DNA from: Novosphingobium terrae
GTDB taxonomy: Bacteria > Pseudomonadota > Alphaproteobacteria > Sphingomonadales > Sphingomonadaceae
NCBI RefSeq assembly: GCF_017163935.1
Contig: NZ_JABVZR010000002.1
Span: 1,054,001-1,118,000, forward strand
Reading direction: 5' to 3'
Length of the DNA stretch: 64,000 bases
The position numbers and the translations under genes were made by a program. Shown piece by piece: positions 43,935 through 53,781 of this stretch; within the stretch, counting starts at the first letter, position 1, and each line of letters begins with the position of its first letter. The notes beneath the pieces are model-generated. The model was not told the origin of the DNA. It saw only the letters and a list, made by a program, of their open reading frames with translations, and searched no databases.

Positions 43935-45839
43935 ATGACCACGCTTGCTCCAACCTCTGCAGCCGAACTGTTTTCGCCACACACCGGCCATCGGCTGAGT
44001 ATTGTCGTACAAGGCGGTGTCAATGCAAGCAACATCGCCCAAACCGCCAATTATTGCCAGCACTGGCGAGACCTTTTCCCACACGCCGAAATCATTATGG
44101 CCATTTCTTCACCGGATACCATCGGAGGCACACGTTCCGATGGCAATCCAGAGGGGCTTATGCTCAATCGGAATGATGGTGGGCTGGCCGAAGCAGCGTT
44201 GGGCGTGATAAAAGGTGCCTGCGACAAAGTTGTTCAAGCTGAAGGCGCACTACCTCTCCCCCCAATCAAAACGGATTCGCCTGGCCTCAACAACGTCAAT
44301 CTCCAAATTGCTGCCGCGCAGGCCGGACTGGCGTTGGCCACAGGCACGCATATTCTGCGTATCCGAAATGATCTGATCTTTGCCGACACCGATTTCGTGA
44401 CACAATGGCTGAACGGCAACAAATTGGCGCGGGGCACATGTGCAGCGTTGCGGCAAAGAGTGCTAATATCATATCTCTACACGCTTAATCCCTACACCTA
44501 TGAGCGAATGCCATTCCACTACAGCGATTGGTTCCATTTTGGCTTGGCGCCAGACGTAGCGGATTTGTGGAATGTGCCCTTCATGACCATGGCTCAAGCC
44601 ATCCATTATAGACATCATTCTTGCGCCGACTATTCAAACTATCAAGAGCGCAGAATGCTGACCCGCTTAGCCGTGGAGCAGCATATCGCTTATTTTGCAT
44701 TGCGGCACTATTTTCCCGACTTGACGCTAAATTATCACAATGATCTTACTGATGTTAGGCGGTCGATTGATATCCTATGTGATAATTTCATCGTATGTGA
44801 CCTGCTTGCAGCAAAAAGCGTATTTGATAAATACGCAAACGACTTTGAAAATCCACTCAAAAGACTACATTGTATTCCCCCAGAAGATGGGAGAATGCTG
44901 GCTACGTTACCGCCAGCGGCACGTGAACCGGCGCTACTGGAAAGAGCCCGAATCGCCGACAATCCGGCGCTGGCGCCCTTCCCGCGGCATTATCGGGCAA
45001 CTGCATTGAGTACCCAAACGGGCGAACATGCCCATGGGGTGCTTATGACGATGAGTCGCGCTGGGCTGCTTGCTCACGGTCCATACGACACGTTACCGCG
45101 TGGTTCCTTCACTGCGTTAGTTGATTTACGACGCTTTGACGGGAAAGGGCTGCTTGATCTACGGGTGACACTGGGTGGGGGCACAGAGGTGCTCGCTCGA
45201 CGAAGTGTGGCGTTATGCGATGTGCATGATCAAACCATCGCGATTGATTTCGACATCCATCACGACACAGGCCGATTGTTCGAAGTGGTAGTTGAAGCTC
45301 CGGGCGTCCCACTAATTGCTCTTGGCGGTGTGACCGTGGAACGACGACAGCCTGGCGAGGCTAACACCGTCGGCGTGCAGTTGTCCGCCGCCGATCACCC
45401 CTTTCAAAGCCAAGTGGGCACGAGTGCTCAGGGGATGCTGCATACCAGCGGGACAGGCGGGCGTCTGTTGTTTGGGCCATACTTGGCCCTCGCAAGGGGT
45501 AGCTATACCTTGCGCATCACCATGCCCCAGGGCAATGCTGTAGGCCACAGTTATATTGAAATCCTGGCCGGGGACAGGCATCGACGAATTGCCTGTCGAG
45601 GAATTAAGGTAAGTGATCTAGCGACCAGAACAATCGAACTGCCGTTTCTGCTGAGCAATGACGAAGATCAGGTCGAATTTCGTATCACTGTCAACCAAGG
45701 GGCAAATTTCACTCTGGATGATGTACAGCTAAGCGGCAAACTTACTGACGGCCCACCTCCTGGGGTTGCCAGGCAAGCCCTCTCTTCATACATTCATCAC
45801 ACTTTTCACACCCTGCGCGGGCTTATCGAGGTCAAATGA
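43935..45839 (+). CDS. WavE-like glycosyltransferase with two C-terminal beta modules
   Basis: This is a 634-aa protein. The N-terminal part (about 1-330) resembles the WavE lipopolysaccharide-synthesis family: 'RLSIVVQGGVN' at the start, 'NNVNLQIAAAQAGLALATG' and an acidic 'RIRNDLIF' motif. The C-terminal part carries two copies of a beta-rich module, one around 'GLLAHGPYDTLPRGSF' (about residues 360-470) and one around 'LLFGPYLALARGSY' (about 495-610). ATG 43935 has no clear ribosome site. The stop overlaps the next gene (ATGA). It probably acts as a cytoplasmic glycosyltransferase; the modules may bind the growing glycan. AT content is raised. Confidence 0.7.
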   Translation: MTTLAPTSAAELFSPHTGHRLSIVVQGGVNASNIAQTANYCQHWRDLFPHAEIIMAISSPDTIGGTRSDGNPEGLMLNRNDGGLAEAALGVIKGACDKVVQAEGALPLPPIKTDSPGLNNVNLQIAAAQAGLALATGTHILRIRNDLIFADTDFVTQWLNGNKLARGTCAALRQRVLISYLYTLNPYTYERMPFHYSDWFHFGLAPDVADLWNVPFMTMAQAIHYRHHSCADYSNYQERRMLTRLAVEQHIAYFALRHYFPDLTLNYHNDLTDVRRSIDILCDNFIVCDLLAAKSVFDKYANDFENPLKRLHCIPPEDGRMLATLPPAAREPALLERARIADNPALAPFPRHYRATALSTQTGEHAHGVLMTMSRAGLLAHGPYDTLPRGSFTALVDLRRFDGKGLLDLRVTLGGGTEVLARRSVALCDVHDQTIAIDFDIHHDTGRLFEVVVEAPGVPLIALGGVTVERRQPGEANTVGVQLSAADHPFQSQVGTSAQGMLHTSGTGGRLLFGPYLALARGSYTLRITMPQGNAVGHSYIEILAGDRHRRIACRGIKVSDLATRTIELPFLLSNDEDQVEFRITVNQGANFTLDDVQLSGKLTDGPPPGVARQALSSYIHHTFHTLRGLIEVK

Positions 45840-47380
45840 GCAACAACACTTCCGCACAGCAGGCTAGCTTATCCGCTAAAAAAGCGTCGCCCAAAGCGCG
45901 TACAGCAGTTTTATTCTATGGCATGCTGCGTAATTTCGAGATCGGGGCTAACTCGATCAAGCGGCATATGCTTTACGACGATGAGTGCGATGTCTTCTAT
46001 TTCGGCCCTCGTGATACCGATAATCCTGACGTCAACTACACCGTTGGCCTGATGGATAAGGACGGATTCTTCATAGAGAATCCTAAGGAAAAATTCCAAC
46101 ACACAGAGCAGGCAGACACCGAGAAATTTCTGGAAATATATAAGCCTTTCATCAAGAAAGCCAGTTTCCACGACATGACGTTTAGCCAATTCGAGGATAT
46201 CAGCTTAAGCCTTCGTCCGAAAGAGGACTGGTTGATGGGATTGAATCCGGCTCGCATGATTTCCATGTTCTACAACATGGGCGGGGTCATCGACATGGTT
46301 CTTAATCATATCGATGGTGAGCTCGATACTTATGACAAGATTATTGTCACACGTACCGATCTAGTCATTTATAGTAGGATTGCCTGTATTTTATCAGGAC
46401 AAGAGATGCACATCCCCTTCGGCGAAGGGTTCGGCCCGAATGGCGAAAAGCATCGTGGTAATGCATCAACGCTCTACTATAAGAACATGATCACTGGTGA
46501 CTATTCGCCTGGAGGTAGGACCGCCAATTTCAACGATCAAATTATGGTTATCAAAGGGCAGGATCTCGCAGCCTTGCGGAATCTGTTTCAAACAGTGACA
46601 GCCCTGATACGGGATCACGTCCCCCTCTCACCCGAAACCATTCTCTACATCGTATGCAAGAGATGCAATTTTGATATTCATACCCATGATGAATGGCATT
46701 ATGAGATCTATCGGGATGGCAGAAAGCCAATTCAGTCTGTTCTTGACATACCTGACCTAGAAAAGATCGACAGGTATAATCCTCGACTACGTCAAAGCGA
46801 AAATAACACGCCAGCAAAAACAGCAAGTGACATTTTAGGCATAACTCGTGATGAGTTCGCCCGCCTTCGAAAGAGCTTTTTCTTGCGTCCTGTTCTGCTT
46901 GGGCGGGAAGTCCGCAGGCTGTCGGATGAAAAGTTGTTAGGATATGTCTTAAGATCGAAAAAAAGGATTGTGGGAATTGTGAAAAAATCGCTGTCAGAAG
47001 ATTTGTCCCGCCAGGGTATTAGCGTTTTTTCCCTGACGACCAATGATGTTCACAGTCAATGCGCTATGCGGGTTGGTCAGAAGGGTGTCATCATCCCACA
47101 GGCAGCCTGCCACGCTCTTTACGGCCCCTATATCCGACTGGAGCCCGGACGATATACTGCAGAGTTTGTGTTTGACGAAATTGAGGGCGACCGTGTTCTA
47201 GTCGATGTTACCTCACCTACAAATGCTACAATTGCGGAAGCCCAAATCAAGATCAAAGGCGACAAAGTTATTTCTATCGATTGGGAACTGACCGAAGCAC
47301 ACAACGAAGTAGAAATCCGTCTTTTCGCATTTCCCGGCTTCAAGGGTATCTTTGAATATCTTCTGATCCAGAAAAAATGA
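45836..47380 (+). CDS. Glycosyltransferase-like protein with C-terminal beta module
   Basis: This is a 514-aa protein. Residues of about 20-290 look like a GT-A-type transferase related to the middle domain of the protein at 47504-50503: 'TAVLFYGMLRNFEIG', 'IIVTRTDLVIYS' and 'NFNDQIMVIKG' correspond to 'ICITGEFRNPALT', 'IIKLRPDVFFE' and 'GLNDQIAIGG' there. The C-terminal 110 residues are another copy of the recurring module ('LYGPYIRLEPGRYTAEF'). It lacks a signal peptide and membrane helices. It is the last gene of the rightward string, followed by a hairpin. Confidence 0.68.
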   Translation: MSNNTSAQQASLSAKKASPKARTAVLFYGMLRNFEIGANSIKRHMLYDDECDVFYFGPRDTDNPDVNYTVGLMDKDGFFIENPKEKFQHTEQADTEKFLEIYKPFIKKASFHDMTFSQFEDISLSLRPKEDWLMGLNPARMISMFYNMGGVIDMVLNHIDGELDTYDKIIVTRTDLVIYSRIACILSGQEMHIPFGEGFGPNGEKHRGNASTLYYKNMITGDYSPGGRTANFNDQIMVIKGQDLAALRNLFQTVTALIRDHVPLSPETILYIVCKRCNFDIHTHDEWHYEIYRDGRKPIQSVLDIPDLEKIDRYNPRLRQSENNTPAKTASDILGITRDEFARLRKSFFLRPVLLGREVRRLSDEKLLGYVLRSKKRIVGIVKKSLSEDLSRQGISVFSLTTNDVHSQCAMRVGQKGVIIPQAACHALYGPYIRLEPGRYTAEFVFDEIEGDRVLVDVTSPTNATIAEAQIKIKGDKVISIDWELTEAHNEVEIRLFAFPGFKGIFEYLLIQKK

Positions 47381-47386
47381 TCTTCT

Positions 47387-47410
47387 GATCGGGCCTGAGA
47401 GGGCCCGATC
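47387..47410. terminator. Hairpin between convergent genes
   Basis: A perfect 9-bp stem (GATCGGGCC / GGCCCGATC) with a 6-base TGAGAG loop starts 6 bp after the rightward stop and lies about 95 bp from the convergent gene's end. On the minus strand a T-rich run lies just beyond it, so it may terminate both ways. Confidence 0.6.
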
Positions 47411-47503
47411 TGCACTCTGAAAAGTTACCATTCGTGGCAAGCGAAATTTCAGCGGCTTAGCCAAAGGCAACACTTGCCACGCCGTGACCTTTCCCGACCT
47501 TGA

Positions 47504-50503
47504 TCAGACAGCTTCGATCCGAATAGACTTCATCGCAAAGATCGCATTTTTGTCCACCTTTACGATAACCGAAACGTTACTGTTCCTCCCTTCAATCAAG
47601 AAATCGGCCGTCAAACCTTCGTCGTTGCGCGAGCAGTCTTTAAGCTTCCGCTTACGGATCGGTAGCAGCGCGCCCGCGCGACGTACCTCCACCGCGCTGT
47701 TCCCCAGATTCAATACGTCATCCATAATCATCCGCACAACATAACGTCCAGGCTCCAAATCGACAATTGGAACCCGTGCCAAGTCACCCGCCTTACCATT
47801 TGTGTAAAGCCTATTCCTGGCAATCAAGCCGGCCACCGCACCAGCCTCAAGCCAAGGTGCATACCTAATTGAAAGGGCCGGCACAAAAGCCTGATTCGCC
47901 TCTACAATGGTCAAAGATCGGACCGACACCCGGGCAAAACCGGCATTATGGACGGCCAATTCAAGATCTTTAACCTCCTCGTTAGCCAGAAACGGGAACG
48001 AGATTTTTAGGCTTTCCTCACCAAACCACAGGCATTTCGCAAGCCTCCGCGCTCCACAATCAGCGGTGATGCTAAGTTCTAGCTTCCCCTGCCCTTCTAG
48101 ATCGCCAAGGACCACGTGCGCCATATAACCGCCTGCGGGCAATTGAGCATAAGGTCCATAGGATACCAATCCATCGCACCCGATTAGGGCGATCCGATCC
48201 CCCAGCCTTTCTCCATCCCCAACACTCAATTCAGAGGCGTTCCAAACTCGACCTTCAAATACCGCTGCGGAGAAAGTCGAACCTGCAGAAAGGTCTCGCA
48301 GCAAAGCCTTTTCCGTGGCAATCTGCGCATCAGCCACAAAATCGTCATAACCAACAAAATCGGTGGGCAAAAAGCGGCCTGACCAAGCTTCACCTGCGTG
48401 CACCTCTTTGGCCAAATCAGGTTGGATTGAGACCATGTGACGTTCGAACTTTCCGTCGATCGCGGCCCACTCCACCACAACATATCGGTCCTCATCTTTC
48501 CAGACGAAGACGTTGCGGTCCACGTGGGCGATCTCCTCGATCTGCCCATCACGAATACCAGCAAAATGCCAGCGATCCCCAATCGTGACACTCGAACCTT
48601 GGGCCCTTATCTCGCCTTTGTGCAGATGGGCAGTCGGATTCAGATCAGCCCAGCGCAATTCGAGCACCGCAGCGGGCTCGAACCCTTGACTGATATATAG
48701 CCGCTCCAGCGCCTTTGGGCGGTCCAACGCAAAACGCGTAGCCTTCGCCTTGTCGCTAAAAAAAGTGTTTGCGTTTTCGAATGCAGGAAAGAGGCAAGGC
48801 GCTGACCACCAGACACCGTGCTGAGCGTGAAGAATCCGAGTAATATTTTCAGGATGATAACCTTCACCGCGCATCAACGCGTAATTCAAGTGAAACTGAA
48901 CAATGTTCATTCGCGCATTGAGCATGTTAAGCGATAAAATATGCTCAGGATTAAAATAAATATCCTCAACTCGTTCTCGAGCATAAGAATAAGTGGTCAT
49001 ATAAACTCGCATGGCATCTGTGCCACCGATCGCAATCTGATCGTTTAAGCCCTGCGAATGAAAACCGCGGGGAACATAGAGAGAATTCCTGTTCAAATCT
49101 CCTTCAGCGCTGATCGCACGTAGGATCTCCCACAGCGGTAGTTCGAAAAACACATCTGGCCGCAACTTGATAATAAAATCATAATCTTCACCACTTGCTT
49201 CGACTAATTCGAAGCAACGTTCCATGCTATAGAACATCGCCAAACTGCCAATGTCACGGCCCGGACGTACGTTGGGTTCTCGATGCCTGATCCGTGCATC
49301 GATTTCCTTGAACATGTGGCGCGGAGGGTGCTCGAAAAGGCTGGCTTTAGGCTGAAGCGACTCAATAATGACCGCCTCGTCAGGATGATGCCATCCGTGC
49401 AGATACAAGTCATAGTCGCAGCCCGTTAAGAAGCCGGACAAATGCCTCACTTTATCAAAAGTCAGGGCGGGATTCCGAAACTCCCCTGTTATGCAAATGG
49501 CAATTTTCTTACGCAGCCAGGGTATATGCGCCGAGGATACAAAACAGCATATCGATGGTATTTTCAGAAACTCTGTTAAATATTCCGCCGAAATGAAAAA
49601 GGGCTCAAGGCGGAAAAATGGGACATGATAGGCATCGAAGAATGGTGCGATCTTCGCAACTTCGGAAGGTCTTAGAGTATAAGTGGCATGATCCGCGCCG
49701 AGAAAAGACAAAGGCGCCTTCTTCAAGTCATATCTTTGCGCGATTTCGGGCGAAACCGTGGATCTCCAAGCCTCTTCGAAATCGACAAAATTATATTCCC
49801 CTTCATAGTTATTTTGAAGGAAGATATAAATCATGATATTTTCAAAGATAGGCATCGATGGATTGGCGCTAGCCAAGAAAGAATTCAGATCCGATCCGTG
49901 CCTCGCCATGAAGGCGTGAACCTTGCTAACATCAAAGAACCAGAAAATCAGTTCCATGTAATTACGGCCAGGGTGATCGCATTCCATAATCGATGAACAT
50001 TGCGTGGTTACGTTATCAACCAAACTGTTCCGCCACTCATCGCCACGACGATCAGTTTTCGTGTAAAATACATAAGGGTTAGCTGCGTAGGTTTGTACCA
50101 AATCAGCAATAGAGAAAGATTTCACGAATAGCGTTTCGCTATCTAGAACAATGGCCCACTGGGTGGCGGAATGCAAAAGTCCGCCGAATTTTTTAATGGA
50201 CTGGAATGTAAATTTTCCAACACGTGAAAGAAATCGCGAGGGACGCTCGTTTATGTTGAAAATTTCCAGCGAATGCTCAGTCGTCACAGTTCGAACGTTA
50301 AGTTCGGGAAACTGTAACGCCATTGTCTCGATATGAAGAACGTTATGGCTTTCGACAACGACAATGATGTCGAGAAGATTTTTATCGGCGCAATATAGAT
50401 TGATCGATTCGATAAAATCATGAAACCGCGAAAAATGTCGCTCATAAGTCGGAACGGTGATTGTGTAGCGACCGTGATCCAAGGGTTTTGCGAACTCAGA
50501 CAT
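47504..50503 (-). CDS. Large multidomain glycosyltransferase-like protein
   Basis: This is a 999-aa protein. Residues of about 10-330 resemble a DUF6492/GT-A-like domain ('YTITVPTYERHFSRF', 'WAIVLDSETLF'). Residues of about 335-620 form a second transferase-like domain ('IAICITGEFRNPALT', 'IIKLRPDVFFE', 'GLNDQIAIGG'). After a linker, two beta-rich modules follow: about 765-880 ('VGDGERLGDRIALIG', 'LVSYGPYAQLPAGGY') and about 885-999 ('VDLEPGRYVVRMI'). The first module is nearly identical in signature to that of the gene at 22744-23520. It is AT-rich and transcribed leftward, separated by about 130 bp from the KpsE-like gene upstream. It may be a bifunctional polymerase building the repeat. 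Confidence 0.68.
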   Translation of the reverse strand: MSEFAKPLDHGRYTITVPTYERHFSRFHDFIESINLYCADKNLLDIIVVVESHNVLHIETMALQFPELNVRTVTTEHSLEIFNINERPSRFLSRVGKFTFQSIKKFGGLLHSATQWAIVLDSETLFVKSFSIADLVQTYAANPYVFYTKTDRRGDEWRNSLVDNVTTQCSSIMECDHPGRNYMELIFWFFDVSKVHAFMARHGSDLNSFLASANPSMPIFENIMIYIFLQNNYEGEYNFVDFEEAWRSTVSPEIAQRYDLKKAPLSFLGADHATYTLRPSEVAKIAPFFDAYHVPFFRLEPFFISAEYLTEFLKIPSICCFVSSAHIPWLRKKIAICITGEFRNPALTFDKVRHLSGFLTGCDYDLYLHGWHHPDEAVIIESLQPKASLFEHPPRHMFKEIDARIRHREPNVRPGRDIGSLAMFYSMERCFELVEASGEDYDFIIKLRPDVFFELPLWEILRAISAEGDLNRNSLYVPRGFHSQGLNDQIAIGGTDAMRVYMTTYSYARERVEDIYFNPEHILSLNMLNARMNIVQFHLNYALMRGEGYHPENITRILHAQHGVWWSAPCLFPAFENANTFFSDKAKATRFALDRPKALERLYISQGFEPAAVLELRWADLNPTAHLHKGEIRAQGSSVTIGDRWHFAGIRDGQIEEIAHVDRNVFVWKDEDRYVVVEWAAIDGKFERHMVSIQPDLAKEVHAGEAWSGRFLPTDFVGYDDFVADAQIATEKALLRDLSAGSTFSAAVFEGRVWNASELSVGDGERLGDRIALIGCDGLVSYGPYAQLPAGGYMAHVVLGDLEGQGKLELSITADCGARRLAKCLWFGEESLKISFPFLANEEVKDLELAVHNAGFARVSVRSLTIVEANQAFVPALSIRYAPWLEAGAVAGLIARNRLYTNGKAGDLARVPIVDLEPGRYVVRMIMDDVLNLGNSAVEVRRAGALLPIRKRKLKDCSRNDEGLTADFLIEGRNSNVSVIVKVDKNAIFAMKSIRIEAV

Positions 50504-50633
50504 AAATCTTTTCTCCTGGAAGCGCGGTCCGCACTTCCAAATGATCGAAACCCGGCCCGACCATGCCGCGCTTAACCGACAACTTTCATCAAAGTCGGCA
50601 ACGGCATGACCGGTGCTCTTGCATCATTTCACT

Positions 50634-51794
50634 TTAAAGACTGTGCTCTTTCACACCTGCCCACAGCAACCACCCGATGGCATAGGCAAAGAACAACGCC
50701 GCAAAGACGGTGAACACCGTCTGGCCACGCTTAGGAAATTCCGATCTAACTGGTAGGTTAGGTTGAACCACCCGGATAAGATACAATTGCTTACGCTTCG
50801 CTTCAGCCTTGGCTTGCTCAAGCCTGACTGCTGCAGCGGCATATACCTTGGCAACCTGCTCACGCTGGATCACCAACTCCTCATAGCTGCTCAAGCGCTG
50901 CGCTACCGAATGTCCAGGTCCGGCGATCTTGGCACTCTGGCCTGCGACCTGCGCTTCCAGCGCGGCCACTTGGCGTGACATGGCTTGATATTGCGGACTA
51001 TTATGGCTGATCACACCGCTCATGGCCTGAAGCCGCGCGCGTGCTTCCACCAAGCTCGCAGTCAAGCCTGTTACCATCGAAAGCTGTGCCTTACCCGTAC
51101 TTTCAGGATCAACGTCGCTTTCGCCTCGGCGATAGCTCGTCATTCGGGTCTGAACGTCGGTCAACTGCTGGCTGGCCACGTCCAATTCCCGCTGCGAACT
51201 GGAAACATTGTCCTTGTAAGTACGCTCATTAATCGCGTTAATCTGATCTTCGCCCATTTTTAACAATTGGCCAGCAATGCGATAGGAATCGTCCTGACGG
51301 AAGGTGTGCACAGTCATATGGACAATACCCGTGGTCCCGTCCTGCTCGACATTCACATGGCTGCGATAATATTTCAGTAGTCGTTCCGGTGCTGGATTGG
51401 CCCACCAAAGGCGGCTGACCCAGTCCGTTCCGCTGCGACGGAACACATCGGTCAAATTGTCCTCTGCCTGTAACCGAGCCACCGCGTCGTGCGAAAGCAG
51501 GTACTCTTGCACCACGTAGGCATCCGAACTGGTTTGATTGCCACCCAAGCTAAAGCCCAGCAACTGACCGACATCAGCACCTGCGGATGGGCTTTCCGAT
51601 CGACGCACGACAAAGTCGGCGCTGCTCTCATATTGATTGGACGCAACGAGCCCATAATAGAGCGCAACGATTACCGTCGGTAAGATAACTAGGGTGAAAA
51701 ACACCCGATTAGCCCAAACCATGCTGCGCAAGCGCGCCCAGACGGTATGCCGCTGATCACCATTTTGAGCATTGGGGAAGACTATACCGTGCAC
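50634..51794 (-). CDS. kpsE: Capsule export inner-membrane co-polymerase (KpsE/BexC type)
   Basis: This is a 386-aa protein. A membrane helix at about 32-52 follows a basic N-terminus, then a large periplasmic region with coiled coil (about 190-340, 'SSSQRELDVASQQLTDVQTR'). A Pro-rich approach 'VVQPNLPVRSEFPKRG' leads into a second helix at about 360-380. This is the PCP-3/KpsE plan that links the inner-membrane ABC exporter to the outer-membrane channel. It lies 57 bp downstream of the permease in a leftward operon. Confidence 0.9.
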   Translation of the reverse strand: MHGIVFPNAQNGDQRHTVWARLRSMVWANRVFFTLVILPTVIVALYYGLVASNQYESSADFVVRRSESPSAGADVGQLLGFSLGGNQTSSDAYVVQEYLLSHDAVARLQAEDNLTDVFRRSGTDWVSRLWWANPAPERLLKYYRSHVNVEQDGTTGIVHMTVHTFRQDDSYRIAGQLLKMGEDQINAINERTYKDNVSSSQRELDVASQQLTDVQTRMTSYRRGESDVDPESTGKAQLSMVTGLTASLVEARARLQAMSGVISHNSPQYQAMSRQVAALEAQVAGQSAKIAGPGHSVAQRLSSYEELVIQREQVAKVYAAAAVRLEQAKAEAKRKQLYLIRVVQPNLPVRSEFPKRGQTVFTVFAALFFAYAIGWLLWAGVKEHSL

Positions 51795-51851
51795 ATGAAT
51801 TCTTTCAGCTTCGAGTCAAATTAGCAATTGGTCGCCTGAAAAAAGGCGACG

Positions 51852-52661
51852 TCAGGGAACATGAATATACTTACGCACGCGCCTGATCTCTAATAGCCCC
51901 CAATAACTGGCCAAGGTGGCGACCGTCACCACATACCAGGGGAATATATAAGTGGAGGGAGCCTGCTGGAATTGGCCATAACGCGCCATTTCGAACACGC
52001 TCATCATTGGGTTCCATGCCATGTAAGGCCGGGTCCACGCCGGAAGGATCGACATGGTGATAAAAGCGCCGCTGATCGGCAAGGCAAAATAGGACATTGG
52101 CGCAACCAAGCGTCCCATCAGTGGGCTGCGATAGGCATAGGATGATACAATCAGCGTCATTCCAAAGGCGAACCAAGCGAATAACAGAATTGCCCCGATC
52201 AGATAGATCGGTCGAGCGGGGAAATCAGCAACGCCAATCATGATTCCGGCGCTTTGCAGAAAAACTAGCGCCGACAGGCACCCGATCGTTTCCACCAATG
52301 ACTTAGACAGCATGATATCAAACGGGCTGATCATCCCATGGTACATCAGCGTTTCCGAGGAATGCAGTGCGCTTTCTCCTCGGTTGAATGTATTGCGGAA
52401 AATGATGTAGATACTGTAACCAGTGAGCATGAACGTATAAGGGCTCATGCCTCCATCACTCTTGCCCGCGACCACCGAATGCAGCATCGTAATCACTGAC
52501 GCCAGCATCATAGGCTCGGCGATCACCCATAGATAGCCGATATTGTCGCGCCCAAAGCGCTGTTGCAACTCACGGATCGACAGAGCGCGGATCACCGATG
52601 CTTGGGTAGACAAGCCGCTCCACAGAATATCCAGCCAGGATCGAGACATTGGCTTGTTCAT
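51852..52661 (-). CDS. kpsM: ABC-2 type capsule export permease (KpsM/BexB type)
   Basis: This 269-aa permease has about six transmembrane helices and the conserved N-terminal 'ALSIRELQQRFGRDNIGYLWVIAEP' and C-terminal 'WNPMMSVFEMARYGQF' segments of capsule exporters. It moves completed polysaccharide across the inner membrane with the ATPase encoded at 54797-55459, which is in a separate, divergent transcript. The ATG is 1 bp after the upstream gene's stop. KpsM-type permeases mark group 2/3-like ABC-dependent capsules. Confidence 0.93.
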   Translation of the reverse strand: MNKPMSRSWLDILWSGLSTQASVIRALSIRELQQRFGRDNIGYLWVIAEPMMLASVITMLHSVVAGKSDGGMSPYTFMLTGYSIYIIFRNTFNRGESALHSSETLMYHGMISPFDIMLSKSLVETIGCLSALVFLQSAGIMIGVADFPARPIYLIGAILLFAWFAFGMTLIVSSYAYRSPLMGRLVAPMSYFALPISGAFITMSILPAWTRPYMAWNPMMSVFEMARYGQFQQAPSTYIFPWYVVTVATLASYWGLLEIRRVRKYIHVP

Positions 52662-52662
52662 A

Positions 52663-53781
52663 CTATTGCCTTTGCACGATCAGAATGAAGCTGGCAACGC
52701 GATCCTCATCAAGAGCCAAATCGTTCGGAGCGGCAAAAGCCAAGGGCGCAACCGAAAAGCCTTTACCAATCAGACGCAACGCCCATTGCCCGATCTCATT
52801 GCGCGTTAGTTCACGATGATCCGCTGCAGTCTGACTACTCAAAAGCGCGTCACTTGACCGATATGAGAGACCGATAGCCGCCATGCCGCCAACTTTCAGG
52901 TGTCCCAAGGCTCCTTCCATCTGCTCCCACCGCTTCTGGGGATCGGCGTTCATCTCACCGCCTTGGGGCCACAGCAGAAAGTCTACAAAGTCATCGGGTG
53001 CTACTTGCTCAGCCAAAATGCCAGCATCTTCAATCTGCTGCAAAATAAAAGGTTTCGTGGCCAACTGAGCCCGCGCAGCATCACTAACCGGTCCAATCAC
53101 CAAACCATGAAGGCCGCTGAGCACTACGCCATAGGCGGACAACGAGGCGAGACAAGCCTGCTCGCGCCACTGCGTCATAAGGACAGGCAAACTTAAAATA
53201 GCGATACCATTTTGCTCCCCCATCGCAACCAGTTGCGCCACGGTGCAATCCTGTGACACTGGCTCCTGCAGAGTGATCCGGCCAAAGTGAATCAGCGCAT
53301 TGGCAGGCCGAGCATCCTTCATCACCGAATCGGCTGCCAGTGCCGAGCGCGGTGGTTCAATGAAGGCACCTACATCTTCACCTTCGTATTCGTGCAACTC
53401 GACCTTCACATGGGCGGCTTCGATGTCAGTATCCTCGGAAAAATAGCCATAGAAGGCATAAACTACACCGCGTAGCGCCGTGAAACGGGCTTCCACGCTC
53501 ACATCCCCGTCACGCTCCTCCAACGCAAGGCGAGCGCCAGCGACCAGGCTGATCTGTACATCGTCGGGCGGCCGGAAGGCGTGGACCCGGAGCGTAAGCT
53601 CACCATGGGACGCCTTGACGCCATCCAGATGTATGACATAGCGGGCCGGGCCGGGCCGAACGTCGTTGTACATTGTATGAAAACAATAACGCGGGTCAGG
53701 CGATCGGCGCCTACCGCCAAATCCATGAATGGCGCTGGCGTGATCGGGCCAATAACTGAATGCCTCGACTTCCCGCATCAT
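52663..53781 (-). CDS. Unknown protein: N-terminal beta module plus degenerate methyltransferase-like domain
   Basis: This 372-aa protein is not assigned to a family. Residues of about 25-140 are beta-rich and loosely like the recurring module of this locus ('GPARYVIHLDGV', 'HGELTLRVHAF'). Residues of about 165-370 have an alpha/beta pattern with 'DFVDFLLWPQGG' and 'LGHLKVGGMAAIGLS', reminiscent of a SAM-dependent methyltransferase C-half lacking a clear SAM loop. The ATG overlaps the stop of the FkbM gene, and its own stop almost touches the permease start, so it is embedded in the export operon. A glycan-modifying or terminating role is possible. Confidence 0.6.
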   Translation of the reverse strand: MMREVEAFSYWPDHASAIHGFGGRRRSPDPRYCFHTMYNDVRPGPARYVIHLDGVKASHGELTLRVHAFRPPDDVQISLVAGARLALEERDGDVSVEARFTALRGVVYAFYGYFSEDTDIEAAHVKVELHEYEGEDVGAFIEPPRSALAADSVMKDARPANALIHFGRITLQEPVSQDCTVAQLVAMGEQNGIAILSLPVLMTQWREQACLASLSAYGVVLSGLHGLVIGPVSDAARAQLATKPFILQQIEDAGILAEQVAPDDFVDFLLWPQGGEMNADPQKRWEQMEGALGHLKVGGMAAIGLSYRSSDALLSSQTAADHRELTRNEIGQWALRLIGKGFSVAPLAFAAPNDLALDEDRVASFILIVQRQ

